Assembly: GCA_021153285.1 (NCBI GenBank)
Contig: JAGKTT010000006.1
Span: 1 to 61,388, forward strand
From: Bacteroidia bacterium
GTDB taxonomy: Bacteria > Bacteroidota > Bacteroidia > Bacteroidales > UBA932
DNA: 61,388 bases
Direction: 5' to 3'
How positions within the stretch are numbered: position 1 is the stretch's first letter; each line of letters begins with the position of its first letter. Under the pieces are notes generated by a model. That model was not told the DNA's origin, searched no databases, and was given only the letters and a program-made list of their open reading frames with translations. The translations under genes and the position numbers were made by a program. This document shows positions 34,967 through 43,663 of the stretch, one piece after another.

Positions 34967-35641
34967 ATGGCAAAGACATCGGAAAAAATAATCAATGACC
35001 CTCAGATCGGCCCCTTGACGTTTCGCAAAAGTGTGCGGAGCCGGGGCATCAGCATACGTGTTCATCCCATCAAAGGAGTTAGCGTGACCCTGCCATATAT
35101 AATGCCGTATGCTGCGGCCCAGGCCTTTTTCCTGCTGAAGCGTGAATGGATCCTTGCCACAATGGCACGGCAGAAGGAAAAAGCCCGCAATACAGTCGTT
35201 CCTTCCGCTGCCGAAATCGAGTCATTGCGCCGTCAGGCCAAGGCCGAACTTCCTCCGCGTCTTTCGGCCCTCGCGGCCCGATATGGATTTACATACAACA
35301 GGGTGACAATCAAGCACAATGCTACCAACTGGGGCAGCTGCTCATCCAAAGGCAATATAAATCTCAATCTCAATATCGTCCGTCTACCTCGTCTTCTTCA
35401 GGATTATGTCCTTCTGCACGAACTGTGTCATCTTCGTCATCAGGACCACGGCCACGGCTTTCATCTCCTTCTTGAGCACGTACTGACGGATCATCTGATG
35501 AGGCTTATTGATGATGTTGGACTTTCCGAGGCTGATAGAGCGATCGTGATGGATGTGGCGCGGAAATCCGCTGTTTCGAAGGCACGCTATCCGTTGGATC
35601 ATACCATTACGCGTTTTGTGAAAAAGTATTCCCTAGTATAG
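34967..35641 (+). CDS. YgjP-like (M48-related) metal-dependent hydrolase
   Basis: The start at 34967 (MAKTSEKIINDP) is preferred; the in-frame extension upstream runs through the rpsO promoter and is not credible. The 224-residue product belongs to the YgjP / DUF45 family: basic N-terminal RKSVRSRGISIRVHP, WGSCSSKGNINLNLNIVRLP, then the zinc motif LLHELCHLRHQDHGHGFH near residue 150 (HExxH variant HELCH). Family members resemble WSS1-like proteases and are often called metal-dependent hydrolases; the substrate is unknown. It is divergent from rpsO and convergent with the MATE gene. Confidence 0.88.
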   Translation: MAKTSEKIINDPQIGPLTFRKSVRSRGISIRVHPIKGVSVTLPYIMPYAAAQAFFLLKREWILATMARQKEKARNTVVPSAAEIESLRRQAKAELPPRLSALAARYGFTYNRVTIKHNATNWGSCSSKGNINLNLNIVRLPRLLQDYVLLHELCHLRHQDHGHGFHLLLEHVLTDHLMRLIDDVGLSEADRAIVMDVARKSAVSKARYPLDHTITRFVKKYSLV

Positions 35642-35669
35642 GTGGCGCCTGAGGTATTGGTGTGCTTCT

Positions 35670-37007
35670 TTATATATTGCGGTTCTTCCATCTGCCGCTG
35701 CGCAGATACCACCAGCTGCAGATCAGGAGCATTCCTGAATAGATGTGCTCGGCAGTCCAGCATACGGCTACGTCAAGTTTGAGCCATCCTATTATCACGG
35801 AGCAGTAGATCATATAGACTGTCAGGGCTATAAGCTCCAGTCGGAAAGCTGTCTTTGTGCTGCCTGTGCCGGATACGGCAAGGAAGAATACCTGTCCTCC
35901 GACTGCAAGGAAATATGAAGAGCACATCACAATCAATGAAGGCACGGATGCGTAGATAAGGTCCGGTATGTCGGTGTAGATGCGTGCGATGGTTTCCGGG
36001 AAAATACAGAACAATATGATCATCACGGAAATGATTCCGTATGACAGTTTCATTATGCGTTTTACCAGTGACATCACCTTCTCCTGGTGTCCTTCACCTA
36101 TGATGTTGCTGACGAGGGTACTGCAGGTCGAAGAAAATGCCTGAAGCACGACCCATAGAAGTCCGGATACGCTTCTTGTGATGTTTGAGATGGCGAGCGC
36201 CCTTTCTCCTAGATGCTCGATATAGAGAAAGAATATGAACCAGGTGGAAATGGATATCGTATGCTGGATCATTGTCCAGGTGCAGACCGGCATCATTCCT
36301 TTCAACTCTTCCTTTTCGAATCTCGCCGCCTTGTCCAGACCGTATTTCCTCCTGTCACATCTGATGTATGTATATGCTATGAAGAATATCAATGAGACCA
36401 GTTCTGCGAGGCTTGAGCCGATGGCAGCTCCTGTAATGCCCAGGGCCGGACATCCGAATTTTCCGAAAATAAGGATCCAGTTGAACAGGACGTTTGAAGC
36501 GACCATAACTATTGAGTTTAGTGTCAGTGTCTTGGTCTGTGTCGTGCCGACATAGAATGCTCGGAACATAGCTGTAATGAAGGCGAACACCATACCCGGC
36601 AGCCTCCACCGGACGTAGCTTAATGCTGCGTCGTAAATGGCTGCGGATGAGACCATAGATTTCATCATCCGGGGAGAGAAGATCTCCGACAGCAGGATGA
36701 TTGCTCCCGAAAGTCCGAGCACGAAGTACAATCCTGTCCAGAATACTTTTCCTGTGTCCTTGAAACGACCTTCTCCGTTTCTTCTGCCGATGATGATCTG
36801 TGCTCCGATGCTGAATCCGAAGCCGATCATAAACAGGACCATATAATATATGATGGCAATGGCAGATGCTCCCAGCTCCACTTCTCCGACTCGTCCTAAG
36901 AATGCAGTGTCGGTAAGTCCGATCATCTGCTCCATCACGAGGCTGATCAGGATAGGGTAGGCTACCTTCCAGATATTGCGGTATGAATATGTTCCTGCGG
37001 TGGTCAC
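35670..37007 (-). CDS. MATE-family efflux transporter
   Basis: The 445-residue protein has the twelve hydrophobic segments of a MATE transporter, with the conserved opening PILISLVMEQMIGLTDTAFLGRVGEVELGA and MFRAFYVGTTQTKT in the first half. Such proteins export cations or drugs using a Na+ or H+ gradient; the substrate here cannot be told. The start codon is GTG at 37007, two bases after the truB stop, so it is translated from the gltX-rpiB-truB transcript. Confidence 0.92.
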   Translation of the reverse strand: MTTAGTYSYRNIWKVAYPILISLVMEQMIGLTDTAFLGRVGEVELGASAIAIIYYMVLFMIGFGFSIGAQIIIGRRNGEGRFKDTGKVFWTGLYFVLGLSGAIILLSEIFSPRMMKSMVSSAAIYDAALSYVRWRLPGMVFAFITAMFRAFYVGTTQTKTLTLNSIVMVASNVLFNWILIFGKFGCPALGITGAAIGSSLAELVSLIFFIAYTYIRCDRRKYGLDKAARFEKEELKGMMPVCTWTMIQHTISISTWFIFFLYIEHLGERALAISNITRSVSGLLWVVLQAFSSTCSTLVSNIIGEGHQEKVMSLVKRIMKLSYGIISVMIILFCIFPETIARIYTDIPDLIYASVPSLIVMCSSYFLAVGGQVFFLAVSGTGSTKTAFRLELIALTVYMIYCSVIIGWLKLDVAVCWTAEHIYSGMLLICSWWYLRSGRWKNRNI

Positions 37008-37009
37008 TA

Positions 37010-38053
37010 TTATTTCTGTAATACGTCGATGGCCTGTTCTACTGTCAGTGCATTCTCTACGCGGAAAATTCCGCTGCCGCTGCGTTGGAGACTGTCCAGA
37101 TGGGCTCCGCTGCCAAGTGCTTCACCTAAGTCTCTGGCAAATGCTCTGACATAGGTTCCTTTGCTGCAAGCCATTCTTACCACAGCACGAGGAAGTCCCA
37201 GAGCGGAATTGTCAGTTACATTGATCCTGCTCGATGCTGATGGAGTTTTCACGTCGCTTTCTGACAATGCAGGTTTTGAAAACAACCCCTCCCACTCCTT
37301 CGTCGTGGGCCCCTCCCCCTGCGGCCAGGGGGGGAGCACGGTTTTCAAAACCGCATTGCCAGACGCTTTGTGAAACTCCATCAGCTCCAGTTCCGTAATA
37401 TTGATTCTGGACACTCTGATCAATTCTTCAGCTGCTTTATCTATTTCACTGGCATTTGGAACTGTTGCTGTAGGTGACGTGCCACCCCCGGCTAGGGGGT
37501 GCCTGTCGATAGACAGGCGGGGGTCACCGGAAGCAACAGTTCCAAATGCAGCACCCTCTTTATGAAGCTTTCGGGCAAGTTCATAGGCGCGTACACCGTC
37601 CACGGACTTTGCCGAGAACAATGGAGCGATCTGATCCTGCTCTCCGATGAATGCGGGAAGTGCTTCAGCCACAGATGCTTCCGTGATATGCTCGTAAGGG
37701 AAGAATCTGTCGATCTCCTTCTCCAGGTCGTATGACGGGGTAGTGGCACCGAAAGTTATCCCGGCAATATATTCCTTGTGATGGGACTGGAGCCATTCGG
37801 CCAGCTTGGTAGCTTTGCCGATGCATACCAGAAGAACCCCTGTGGCCAGAGGGTCGAGGGTGCCGGCGTGGCCGACCTTCAGGTTCTTCTTGCCGAAATG
37901 ACGGATAGCGGCGAACTTGATCTTTCTGATCACGTCCGCCGATGTCCATCTGTATGGTTTGTCTATCGGGATTATTATCCCTTCCGGATAGTCGTCTATA
38001 TTCCTTGAAAGGAAGACATCTTCCGGAGTCAGTATTTTCGCATTAATCTCCAT
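37010..38053 (-). CDS. truB: tRNA pseudouridine-55 synthase with two repeat-encoded insertions
   Basis: TruB isomerises U55 in the T-loop of tRNAs. The catalytic aspartate is in HAGTLDPLATGVLLVCIG near residue 65, and the C-terminal block is VRMACSKGTYVRAFARDLGEALGSGAHL. Bacteroidota TruB is usually about 235-250 residues; this one is 347. The excess lies in two stretches between residues about 165 and 275: one read from hairpin element C (DPRLSIDRHPLAGGGTSP) and one from element B (LPPWPQGEGPTTKEWEGLF). Both leave the frame open, and all catalytic blocks remain. The ATG directly follows the rpiB stop. Confidence 0.93.
   Translation of the reverse strand: MEINAKILTPEDVFLSRNIDDYPEGIIIPIDKPYRWTSADVIRKIKFAAIRHFGKKNLKVGHAGTLDPLATGVLLVCIGKATKLAEWLQSHHKEYIAGITFGATTPSYDLEKEIDRFFPYEHITEASVAEALPAFIGEQDQIAPLFSAKSVDGVRAYELARKLHKEGAAFGTVASGDPRLSIDRHPLAGGGTSPTATVPNASEIDKAAEELIRVSRINITELELMEFHKASGNAVLKTVLPPWPQGEGPTTKEWEGLFSKPALSESDVKTPSASSRINVTDNSALGLPRAVVRMACSKGTYVRAFARDLGEALGSGAHLDSLQRSGSGIFRVENALTVEQAIDVLQK
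37237..37386. repeat. GC-rich hairpin element B, inside truB
   Basis: Imperfect inverted arms of about 45 bases (37237-37284 and 37342-37386), both containing GCTGATGGAGTTT, CAATGC and GGTTTTGAAAAC, flank a core at 37285-37341 with CCCCTCCCACTCCT and GGGCCCCTCCCCCT. Both 14-mers occur in reverse in element A. Confidence 0.8.
37452..37549. repeat. GC-rich hairpin element C, inside truB
   Basis: Perfect 17-base inverted arms, GCATTTGGAACTGTTGC at 37452-37468 and its inverse at 37533-37549, flank a core with three nested stems: CACCCCC/GGGGGTG, GCCTGTC/GACAGGC and GGTGAC/GTCACC. The GTGAC...CACCCCC...TAGGGGG part resembles element A. Confidence 0.85.
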
Positions 38054-38485
38054 TTATCTGCAAGGTATCTTGTCAATGCGGGTCTGGTGACGACCACCCT
38101 CGAATGTTTCTTCGAGCCAGGCATCAGTGATTTCCAATACAGTTTCGAAAGGAATGAATCTTGCCGGCATTACCAGAACATTGGCATTGTTGTGCTGCTT
38201 GATGAGCTTGCCGATCTCCGGACTCCAGCAGAGGCCGGCGCGGATTCCCTGATGTTTGTTCAGGGCCATTGCCATACCGTTTCCTGTGCCGCAGAAAGCT
38301 ATTCCAAGTTCCACTTCGTTGTTCTCCACAGCCGAAGCAAGAGGATGTGCTACATCCGGATAGTCCATACTGTCGGTGGTGTCTGTGCCGAAATTCACTA
38401 TTTCGTGACCTTTTGTCTCAAGGTACTCAGCCAGTCGGAACTTATAGTCCACACCTGCGTGGTCATTGCATATACCTATTTTCAT
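38054..38485 (-). CDS. rpiB: Ribose 5-phosphate isomerase B
   Basis: The ATG at 38485 (MKIGICNDHAGVDYK) is chosen; the in-frame upstream part overlaps gltX. The 143-residue protein interconverts ribose 5-phosphate and ribulose 5-phosphate. The family signatures NDHAG at residue 7 and the active-site Cys in GIAFCGTGNGMAMALNK near residue 72 are present. The gene lies 4 bases after gltX and abuts truB. Confidence 0.96.
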   Translation of the reverse strand: MKIGICNDHAGVDYKFRLAEYLETKGHEIVNFGTDTTDSMDYPDVAHPLASAVENNEVELGIAFCGTGNGMAMALNKHQGIRAGLCWSPEIGKLIKQHNNANVLVMPARFIPFETVLEITDAWLEETFEGGRHQTRIDKIPCR

Positions 38486-38489
38486 AATG

Positions 38490-40121
38490 TTATAATGTTG
38501 CCTTGATAAATTCGATTCTCTTTGCAAACTCATCTTTTCCGATGAGAGTTACGATATCGGCGATTCCGAGTCCGCTTGATGCTCCCACGAGAGCGAGGCG
38601 GAGGCAGTTCATCACCTTACCCATAGGCCATTCATTGCCACGGATATATTCCTCGAGCGGTCCTTCAAGTGACTCCTTGGTGAACTCGCCGTCAAAGCCG
38701 AGGATGAAGTCTGCAACCTGAAGTGCGAGAGTGTAGTTCTCTTCCTTCCAGAATTTTGCCGCATCCTTTTCTACGAATGATGTCGGTGCGATGAAAAGAT
38801 ATGATGCAATGTCCCAGAAGTCAGCCACGAACGTAGCTCTTTCCTGGATAAGGGCCACGATTCTTTCGACATATTGACGTGAGAATATCTTGTTCTCGAA
38901 ATCAGCACCTGTAACTGTCATTGCAGAACCTGCTGTAATGGCACAGGCTGGGCAATCCACTATCTGGAGTCCCTTCTCTTCAAGAACAGGGATGTACAGT
39001 GAGGCAAGTTCTTCTACGCTCTTGGTACGGAGGTATTCCTTATTGTACCATTTAGCCTTGTCTGCATTGAATCGTGCTCCTGACTTGACGACTCTTTCGA
39101 GAGAGAATGCCGCTACGAGTTCTTCAAGAGAGAAGATTTCCTGGTCGTTGCCAGGATTCCATCCGAGCATCGCGAGAAGATTCACGAATGCTTCAGGGAA
39201 ATATCCGTCTTCACGATATCCACGTGAAACTTCACCTTCAGCATTAACCCATTTGAGCGGGAATACAGGGAAGCCGAGACGGTCACCGTCGCGCTTGCTG
39301 AGCTTGCCCTTTCCGTCAGGCTTCAGCAGAAGTGAGAGATGGGCGAAGCGAGGCTGAGTCTCTGTCCAGCCGAAAGCCTCGTAAAGGAGGTAATGGAGCG
39401 GGAGTGACGGAAGCCATTCCTCACCGCGGATAACCTCTGTGATCTCCATCAGGTGGTCGTCCACGATGTTGGCCAGATGGTAGGTAGGGAGTTCGTCAGC
39501 TCTCTTCCAGAGTACTTTGTCGTCAAGAGTGTCGGTGTTGACTTCCACGTGACCACGGATGAGGTCATCCATCTTAACGATTCTGTTTTCAGGCATCTTG
39601 AAGCGGATGGTCCAGTCTGTGCGTGTCTCGAGAAGCTCCTTCCACTCAGCTTCTGGCATTGAGAGCGAATTGCGTAGTCCCAGACGTGTAGTCTGATTAT
39701 AGATGAATGTCTGGCCGGCAGTTTCCATTTCGGCGCGCTTTGCACCGAGCTCTTCAGCTGTGTCGAATGCATAGTATGCAAAGCCGTTTGCTACGAGTTC
39801 CTCTGCATACTTGCGGTAGATAGGCTTTCTCTGGCTCTGTCTGTACGGAGCGTGCGGATGGCGCTCTGAAGCGGTCTCCACTACATTTCCTGTGGCGTCC
39901 ACTCCTTCGTCCGGTACAATACCGCACCAGTTCAAAGCTTCGATTATATATTTCTCTGCTCCAGGGACAAATCTCTGAGAGTCAGTGTCTTCAATCCTTA
40001 TGATGAAGTCTCCTCCGTGCTGTTTTGCGAAGAGATAATTGTAAAGTGCAGTCCTTACTCCACCCATATGGAGAGGTCCTGTCGGAGAGGGGGCGAATCT
40101 AACCCTTGTCTTGCGTTCCAT
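38490..40121 (-). CDS. gltX: Glutamyl-tRNA synthetase
   Basis: The 543-residue class I synthetase charges tRNA-Glu. The HIGH-type motif is RFAPSPTGPLHMGGVRTAL near residue 10 and the second signature LLKPDGKGKLSKRDGDRLG near residue 270. It is slightly longer than typical Bacteroides enzymes (about 505), from small insertions around residues 75-90 and 400. It heads the gltX-rpiB-truB-MATE transcript; a TATTTTTG box on this strand lies at 40144-40151. Confidence 0.97.
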   Translation of the reverse strand: MERKTRVRFAPSPTGPLHMGGVRTALYNYLFAKQHGGDFIIRIEDTDSQRFVPGAEKYIIEALNWCGIVPDEGVDATGNVVETASERHPHAPYRQSQRKPIYRKYAEELVANGFAYYAFDTAEELGAKRAEMETAGQTFIYNQTTRLGLRNSLSMPEAEWKELLETRTDWTIRFKMPENRIVKMDDLIRGHVEVNTDTLDDKVLWKRADELPTYHLANIVDDHLMEITEVIRGEEWLPSLPLHYLLYEAFGWTETQPRFAHLSLLLKPDGKGKLSKRDGDRLGFPVFPLKWVNAEGEVSRGYREDGYFPEAFVNLLAMLGWNPGNDQEIFSLEELVAAFSLERVVKSGARFNADKAKWYNKEYLRTKSVEELASLYIPVLEEKGLQIVDCPACAITAGSAMTVTGADFENKIFSRQYVERIVALIQERATFVADFWDIASYLFIAPTSFVEKDAAKFWKEENYTLALQVADFILGFDGEFTKESLEGPLEEYIRGNEWPMGKVMNCLRLALVGASSGLGIADIVTLIGKDEFAKRIEFIKATL

Positions 40122-40162
40122 ATCCTTTAATTTTAATCGGTCGCAAAAATAATAAAAATTTC

Positions 40163-41425
40163 CTATTCCTTGCTTCTTCCGGCAACTCTCTTGATGGCCG
40201 GAATGTTCTCAAGCTCACTCTTGTCGTCACCTTCATTTATAAGCAATGCCGGTTTTCTGCCATCTTCGAATGAGATGCGTTTTCTGACTGCTGTATTATT
40301 ATAGCCTATCTTCTGACTGCGCACCTCCGGAAGTTCGATCTCCTCTTCCGATGATTGCTCGTGTTTCTTATAGACGAAATTGCTGTCAACGTGAATCAGG
40401 TTGCCGATCTCGATCTGTGGCTGTATTATTGGCATCTTGATGCCGGTGACGATGACTGTGATATTCACCTTGTCTCCGAATTCGGGATCATCGTCGAAAA
40501 CAAGTCCGGTCTTGAAATTGTTAGCCTTGCCTGTGTATGCCTTGATCATTTCTGTCACCTTGGAATATTGGGTGGCAGTCAGACCCTGGTCGTTGTTTCC
40601 CACAGTGATGTTGATTATGAAATTCTGGGCTGTAGTGAGATCGTAGTCGTTGAGCAGAGGTGACTCCAGAGCATTCTTTACGGCATTCTCGATACGATGT
40701 TCGCCTGTTCCGCTTCCGCATCCCATAAGAGCGTAGCCGCTGTTCTGCATCATTGTGCGTACATCCTTGAAGTCGACATTCATATATCCTCTCTTCTTTA
40801 TGATCTCTGTAATGCCTCTGACGGCAGTAGCCAGGACCTCGTCAGCCTTAGGGAACATCTTCTGAAGAAGGAGTTCACCGTAAACGTCGAGAAGTTTTTC
40901 GTTGTTGATGATCAGAAGGCTGTCGACGTTCTTTTCCAGTTCGCTGATTCCGTCGATGGCCTTTGTCATTGTCTCCGGTCCCTGACTTTTGAAAGGAATC
41001 GTCACGACTCCCACTGTCAGGATGCCTTTCTTCTTGGCCATTGAAGCAATGACCGGAGCGGCACCGGTTCCTGTTCCACCGCCCATACCTGCAGTGATGA
41101 AAAGCATTTCCGTATTGCCGCTCAGAACCTTCTCTTCGATTATATCCTGTGAGTTAAGCGCTGCGTTACGTCCTTCTACAGGATTTGTTCCTGCACCCAG
41201 ACCGTCTTCTCCGAGCTGGATCTTGATAGGAACATCGCATTGTTCGAGGACTTGTGCGTCAGTGTTGCAGACGATGAAGGTACATCCTTCGATCTGCTGG
41301 TTGTACATATAATTGACTGCGTTGCAGCCACCTCCACCTACTCCGAGAACCTTGATGATCGAGTTCGCAGGCTTCCAGGTGTTAGGCATTATATCGTTTG
41401 CTGTGTTGAAATTGTCCATATCCAT
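40163..41425 (-). CDS. ftsZ: Cell-division GTPase FtsZ
   Basis: The 420-residue tubulin homologue forms the Z ring. The GTP-binding motif GGGTGTG appears as FITAGMGGGTGTGAAPV near residue 110, with VLGVGGGGCNAVNYM at the start and the T7-loop region DFKDVRTMMQNSGYALMG. The C-terminal 70 residues are a variable linker ending in VAGRSKE. It is the last gene of the division cluster and starts 17 bases after ftsA. Confidence 0.98.
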   Translation of the reverse strand: MDMDNFNTANDIMPNTWKPANSIIKVLGVGGGGCNAVNYMYNQQIEGCTFIVCNTDAQVLEQCDVPIKIQLGEDGLGAGTNPVEGRNAALNSQDIIEEKVLSGNTEMLFITAGMGGGTGTGAAPVIASMAKKKGILTVGVVTIPFKSQGPETMTKAIDGISELEKNVDSLLIINNEKLLDVYGELLLQKMFPKADEVLATAVRGITEIIKKRGYMNVDFKDVRTMMQNSGYALMGCGSGTGEHRIENAVKNALESPLLNDYDLTTAQNFIINITVGNNDQGLTATQYSKVTEMIKAYTGKANNFKTGLVFDDDPEFGDKVNITVIVTGIKMPIIQPQIEIGNLIHVDSNFVYKKHEQSSEEEIELPEVRSQKIGYNNTAVRKRISFEDGRKPALLINEGDDKSELENIPAIKRVAGRSKE

Positions 41426-41441
41426 ATCGGGATTTTATGTT

Positions 41442-42869
41442 TCAGACTTGTTCGTTGCGGATTGTATCCAGCTTTTCTCCCACTCCTCTCCAGAATATCT
41501 TGATTCCTTCCATCCAGGATTTTTTCGGTTCCTCCTTGACTACAGGCTGTTCATTTTCATCCTTCTCATCTTCCTTTCCCTCTTCCTCATTCGGAATCAC
41601 ATATTCATTGACAGGGAATTCCGTATTCAGATATGTATCTTCTTCAGTCTCAATCGTTACGCTGGTTTCCGAAGTTCTGCACACCTGGGCGCAATTGATG
41701 CCAAGCTCATCCTTGGCCGCCAGTATCAGACCGACTGATGTCGCGGCAGACGGATCCTTGATGCCATTGCATCCGGAAGTGGAGAAATGTCCTTTCGGAT
41801 AGCCTGTCCTGACTCTGTAGCCGGAAAGCTCATATATGAAATTGCTGAGGTTGGCTGTCTCAGCCACACCTCCTGTTATGACAAGTCCGCTCTTGAGCAT
41901 ATCACCGAAGCCGCTTTCTTCTATTTCATAGAGGATAGCCATAATGATTTCCTCGATCCTGGCAGTGATGATCTCCGAAAGATATTTCACTGTGATCTGC
42001 TTGCTAGGCTCATTGTTGCTGCTCATTATCTGCAATACCTTTTCGCTGAGACTCTGAAGTTTTTCAGGCATACACGCTCCGTATGCGAGCTTGATGTTTT
42101 CGGCCAGTCTCTCCGAAATCTGGCATTCGCTCTTGATGTCATCCGTGATGTTCTTGCCTCCGAAAGGAATCGAAGCGTAATGGCGCATTACCTTGCCGTG
42201 GTAGATGGTCACTGATGTGCTTCCGCCTCCGAAGTCGATCAGAGCTACTCCGTTTTCCATCTCAGCGTCTGTAAGGACGGCTTTTGCAGTGGTTTCAGCC
42301 GTGAAATATTTCTTTCTTGCCGAAATGCCGGTCTTGGTCATCACGGTATCCACCTTCTTTAGATTGCTCTTCTTGCCGATGAATATCTTGAAATGGCCTT
42401 CCAGCACATCGCTGACCATTCCTATGATGTCATCCTCGATGATCTGGAAATTCTCGCTGTCCGAGAAGGATTGTGCCACCACACCGTAGATCGCTTCCTT
42501 AGAAGGATCCTCGAGCGGATAGGAGTCCTCTGCATAGCTTTTGAGTTCAGATATGTCATCAGCTGTGATGTCGGCATCTTCTCCTCTGTCATTCACCACA
42601 ACGCTGTTGGTTTCCTGTCTTACCGGATATTTCGGCATACCTACGACCACCTGACTTATCTTTATGTCAAGTGCTTCTTCCGCTTCGCTGATGATTCGTG
42701 CAAGCGGTTCTGTCGCGTGCATTATATTGTATACGCTGCTGTACCTTATTCCGGCCGAAGGTCTCTCCTTGTAATATGTCACCTGGACATCATTGCCGTT
42801 GACATTCGCTACCGTCAAGGCAATCTTCGATGATCCAAGGTCAATCGCAACAATGTTCTTCTCTTCCAT
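41442..42869 (-). CDS. ftsA: Cell-division protein FtsA
   Basis: The 475-residue actin-like protein tethers FtsZ to the membrane. The opening NIVAIDLGSSKIALTVAN is the phosphate-1 motif, VALIDFGGGSTSVTIYHG near residue 205 the phosphate-2 motif, and SGLVITGGVAETANL near residue 330 the adenosine motif. An acidic linker (EEEGKEDEKDENEQ) precedes a C-terminal basic/hydrophobic segment (WMEGIKIFWRGVGEKL), likely the membrane-binding helix. Confidence 0.96.
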   Translation of the reverse strand: MEEKNIVAIDLGSSKIALTVANVNGNDVQVTYYKERPSAGIRYSSVYNIMHATEPLARIISEAEEALDIKISQVVVGMPKYPVRQETNSVVVNDRGEDADITADDISELKSYAEDSYPLEDPSKEAIYGVVAQSFSDSENFQIIEDDIIGMVSDVLEGHFKIFIGKKSNLKKVDTVMTKTGISARKKYFTAETTAKAVLTDAEMENGVALIDFGGGSTSVTIYHGKVMRHYASIPFGGKNITDDIKSECQISERLAENIKLAYGACMPEKLQSLSEKVLQIMSSNNEPSKQITVKYLSEIITARIEEIIMAILYEIEESGFGDMLKSGLVITGGVAETANLSNFIYELSGYRVRTGYPKGHFSTSGCNGIKDPSAATSVGLILAAKDELGINCAQVCRTSETSVTIETEEDTYLNTEFPVNEYVIPNEEEGKEDEKDENEQPVVKEEPKKSWMEGIKIFWRGVGEKLDTIRNEQV

Positions 42870-42883
42870 ATATATTGTTTTTT

Positions 42884-43663
42884 TTATTTACACACAATCT
42901 GTCCGTCGTATTCTACACTTACCGAAGTATAAGCGACCTGACCCTTTGCAGGGATGATATTGCTGTAATACATTTCCATCCTGCGGAACTTGTCCTCGAT
43001 ATTCACCGGCTGCCCGAACAGGAAAACTTCCTGTCCTCTTCTTGGCACCATCTTCAATTCGCCGCCGTCGCACACTGTTATCTGGACAATCTTATCCTTC
43101 CATACCTTGCTGTTTTCCATATAGTTCACGACTGCCAGCACTTTGTCCAGCCACTCCTGTTCCTTCGGATCGGTCACCGCTCCCTTGTAGCCGCTGTTGG
43201 CTTTCAATGGAATCTCACCGTCGATAATCTGTACTCTTGAGGCGTAACTGCTCTGCAACGGGAACAGATAGCCTTCGGCATCAGCATAAAATCCACCGTC
43301 ACTTTTCTGGAATCTTACCGCAGGAGTCCTCTGGGTTACGGTTACATTGAGTTTACCGTCTCTGGTAGTGAAGGCCTCGCTCTTGTATACTGCGCTTCTG
43401 GAGTCTATTATCTTCTCTACCCTGCAAAGGTCGATGCTGTCGATATGTTGTCCTATATAATCTCCGTATTCCTTCTTCAGGAATTTCTCCACATCTGCTC
43501 TGGTCACAAACCTGTTGACCGCACTGTCTGCGATAGTGACGGACAGTCCGGTGCACTTGAGAGGCTCCCTGTATGCCTTTCCGCAAAGGAATGACGCTAC
43601 AAGCCCTCCTGCAAGCAGGATCCCGCAGATGGAAACGATTATATATCTTACAATCTTTGACAT
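42884..43663 (-). CDS. ftsQ: Cell-division protein FtsQ
   Basis: The 259-residue protein has one N-terminal membrane segment (VRYIIVSICGILLAGGLVASFLC) and a periplasmic part with a POTRA-like domain (residues about 35-105, VTRADVEKFLKKEYGDYIG). FtsQ links the early and late parts of the divisome. The position between murC and ftsA is the standard one. Its start overlaps the end of murC by 16 bases. Confidence 0.9.
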   Translation of the reverse strand: MSKIVRYIIVSICGILLAGGLVASFLCGKAYREPLKCTGLSVTIADSAVNRFVTRADVEKFLKKEYGDYIGQHIDSIDLCRVEKIIDSRSAVYKSEAFTTRDGKLNVTVTQRTPAVRFQKSDGGFYADAEGYLFPLQSSYASRVQIIDGEIPLKANSGYKGAVTDPKEQEWLDKVLAVVNYMENSKVWKDKIVQITVCDGGELKMVPRRGQEVFLFGQPVNIEDKFRRMEMYYSNIIPAKGQVAYTSVSVEYDGQIVCK

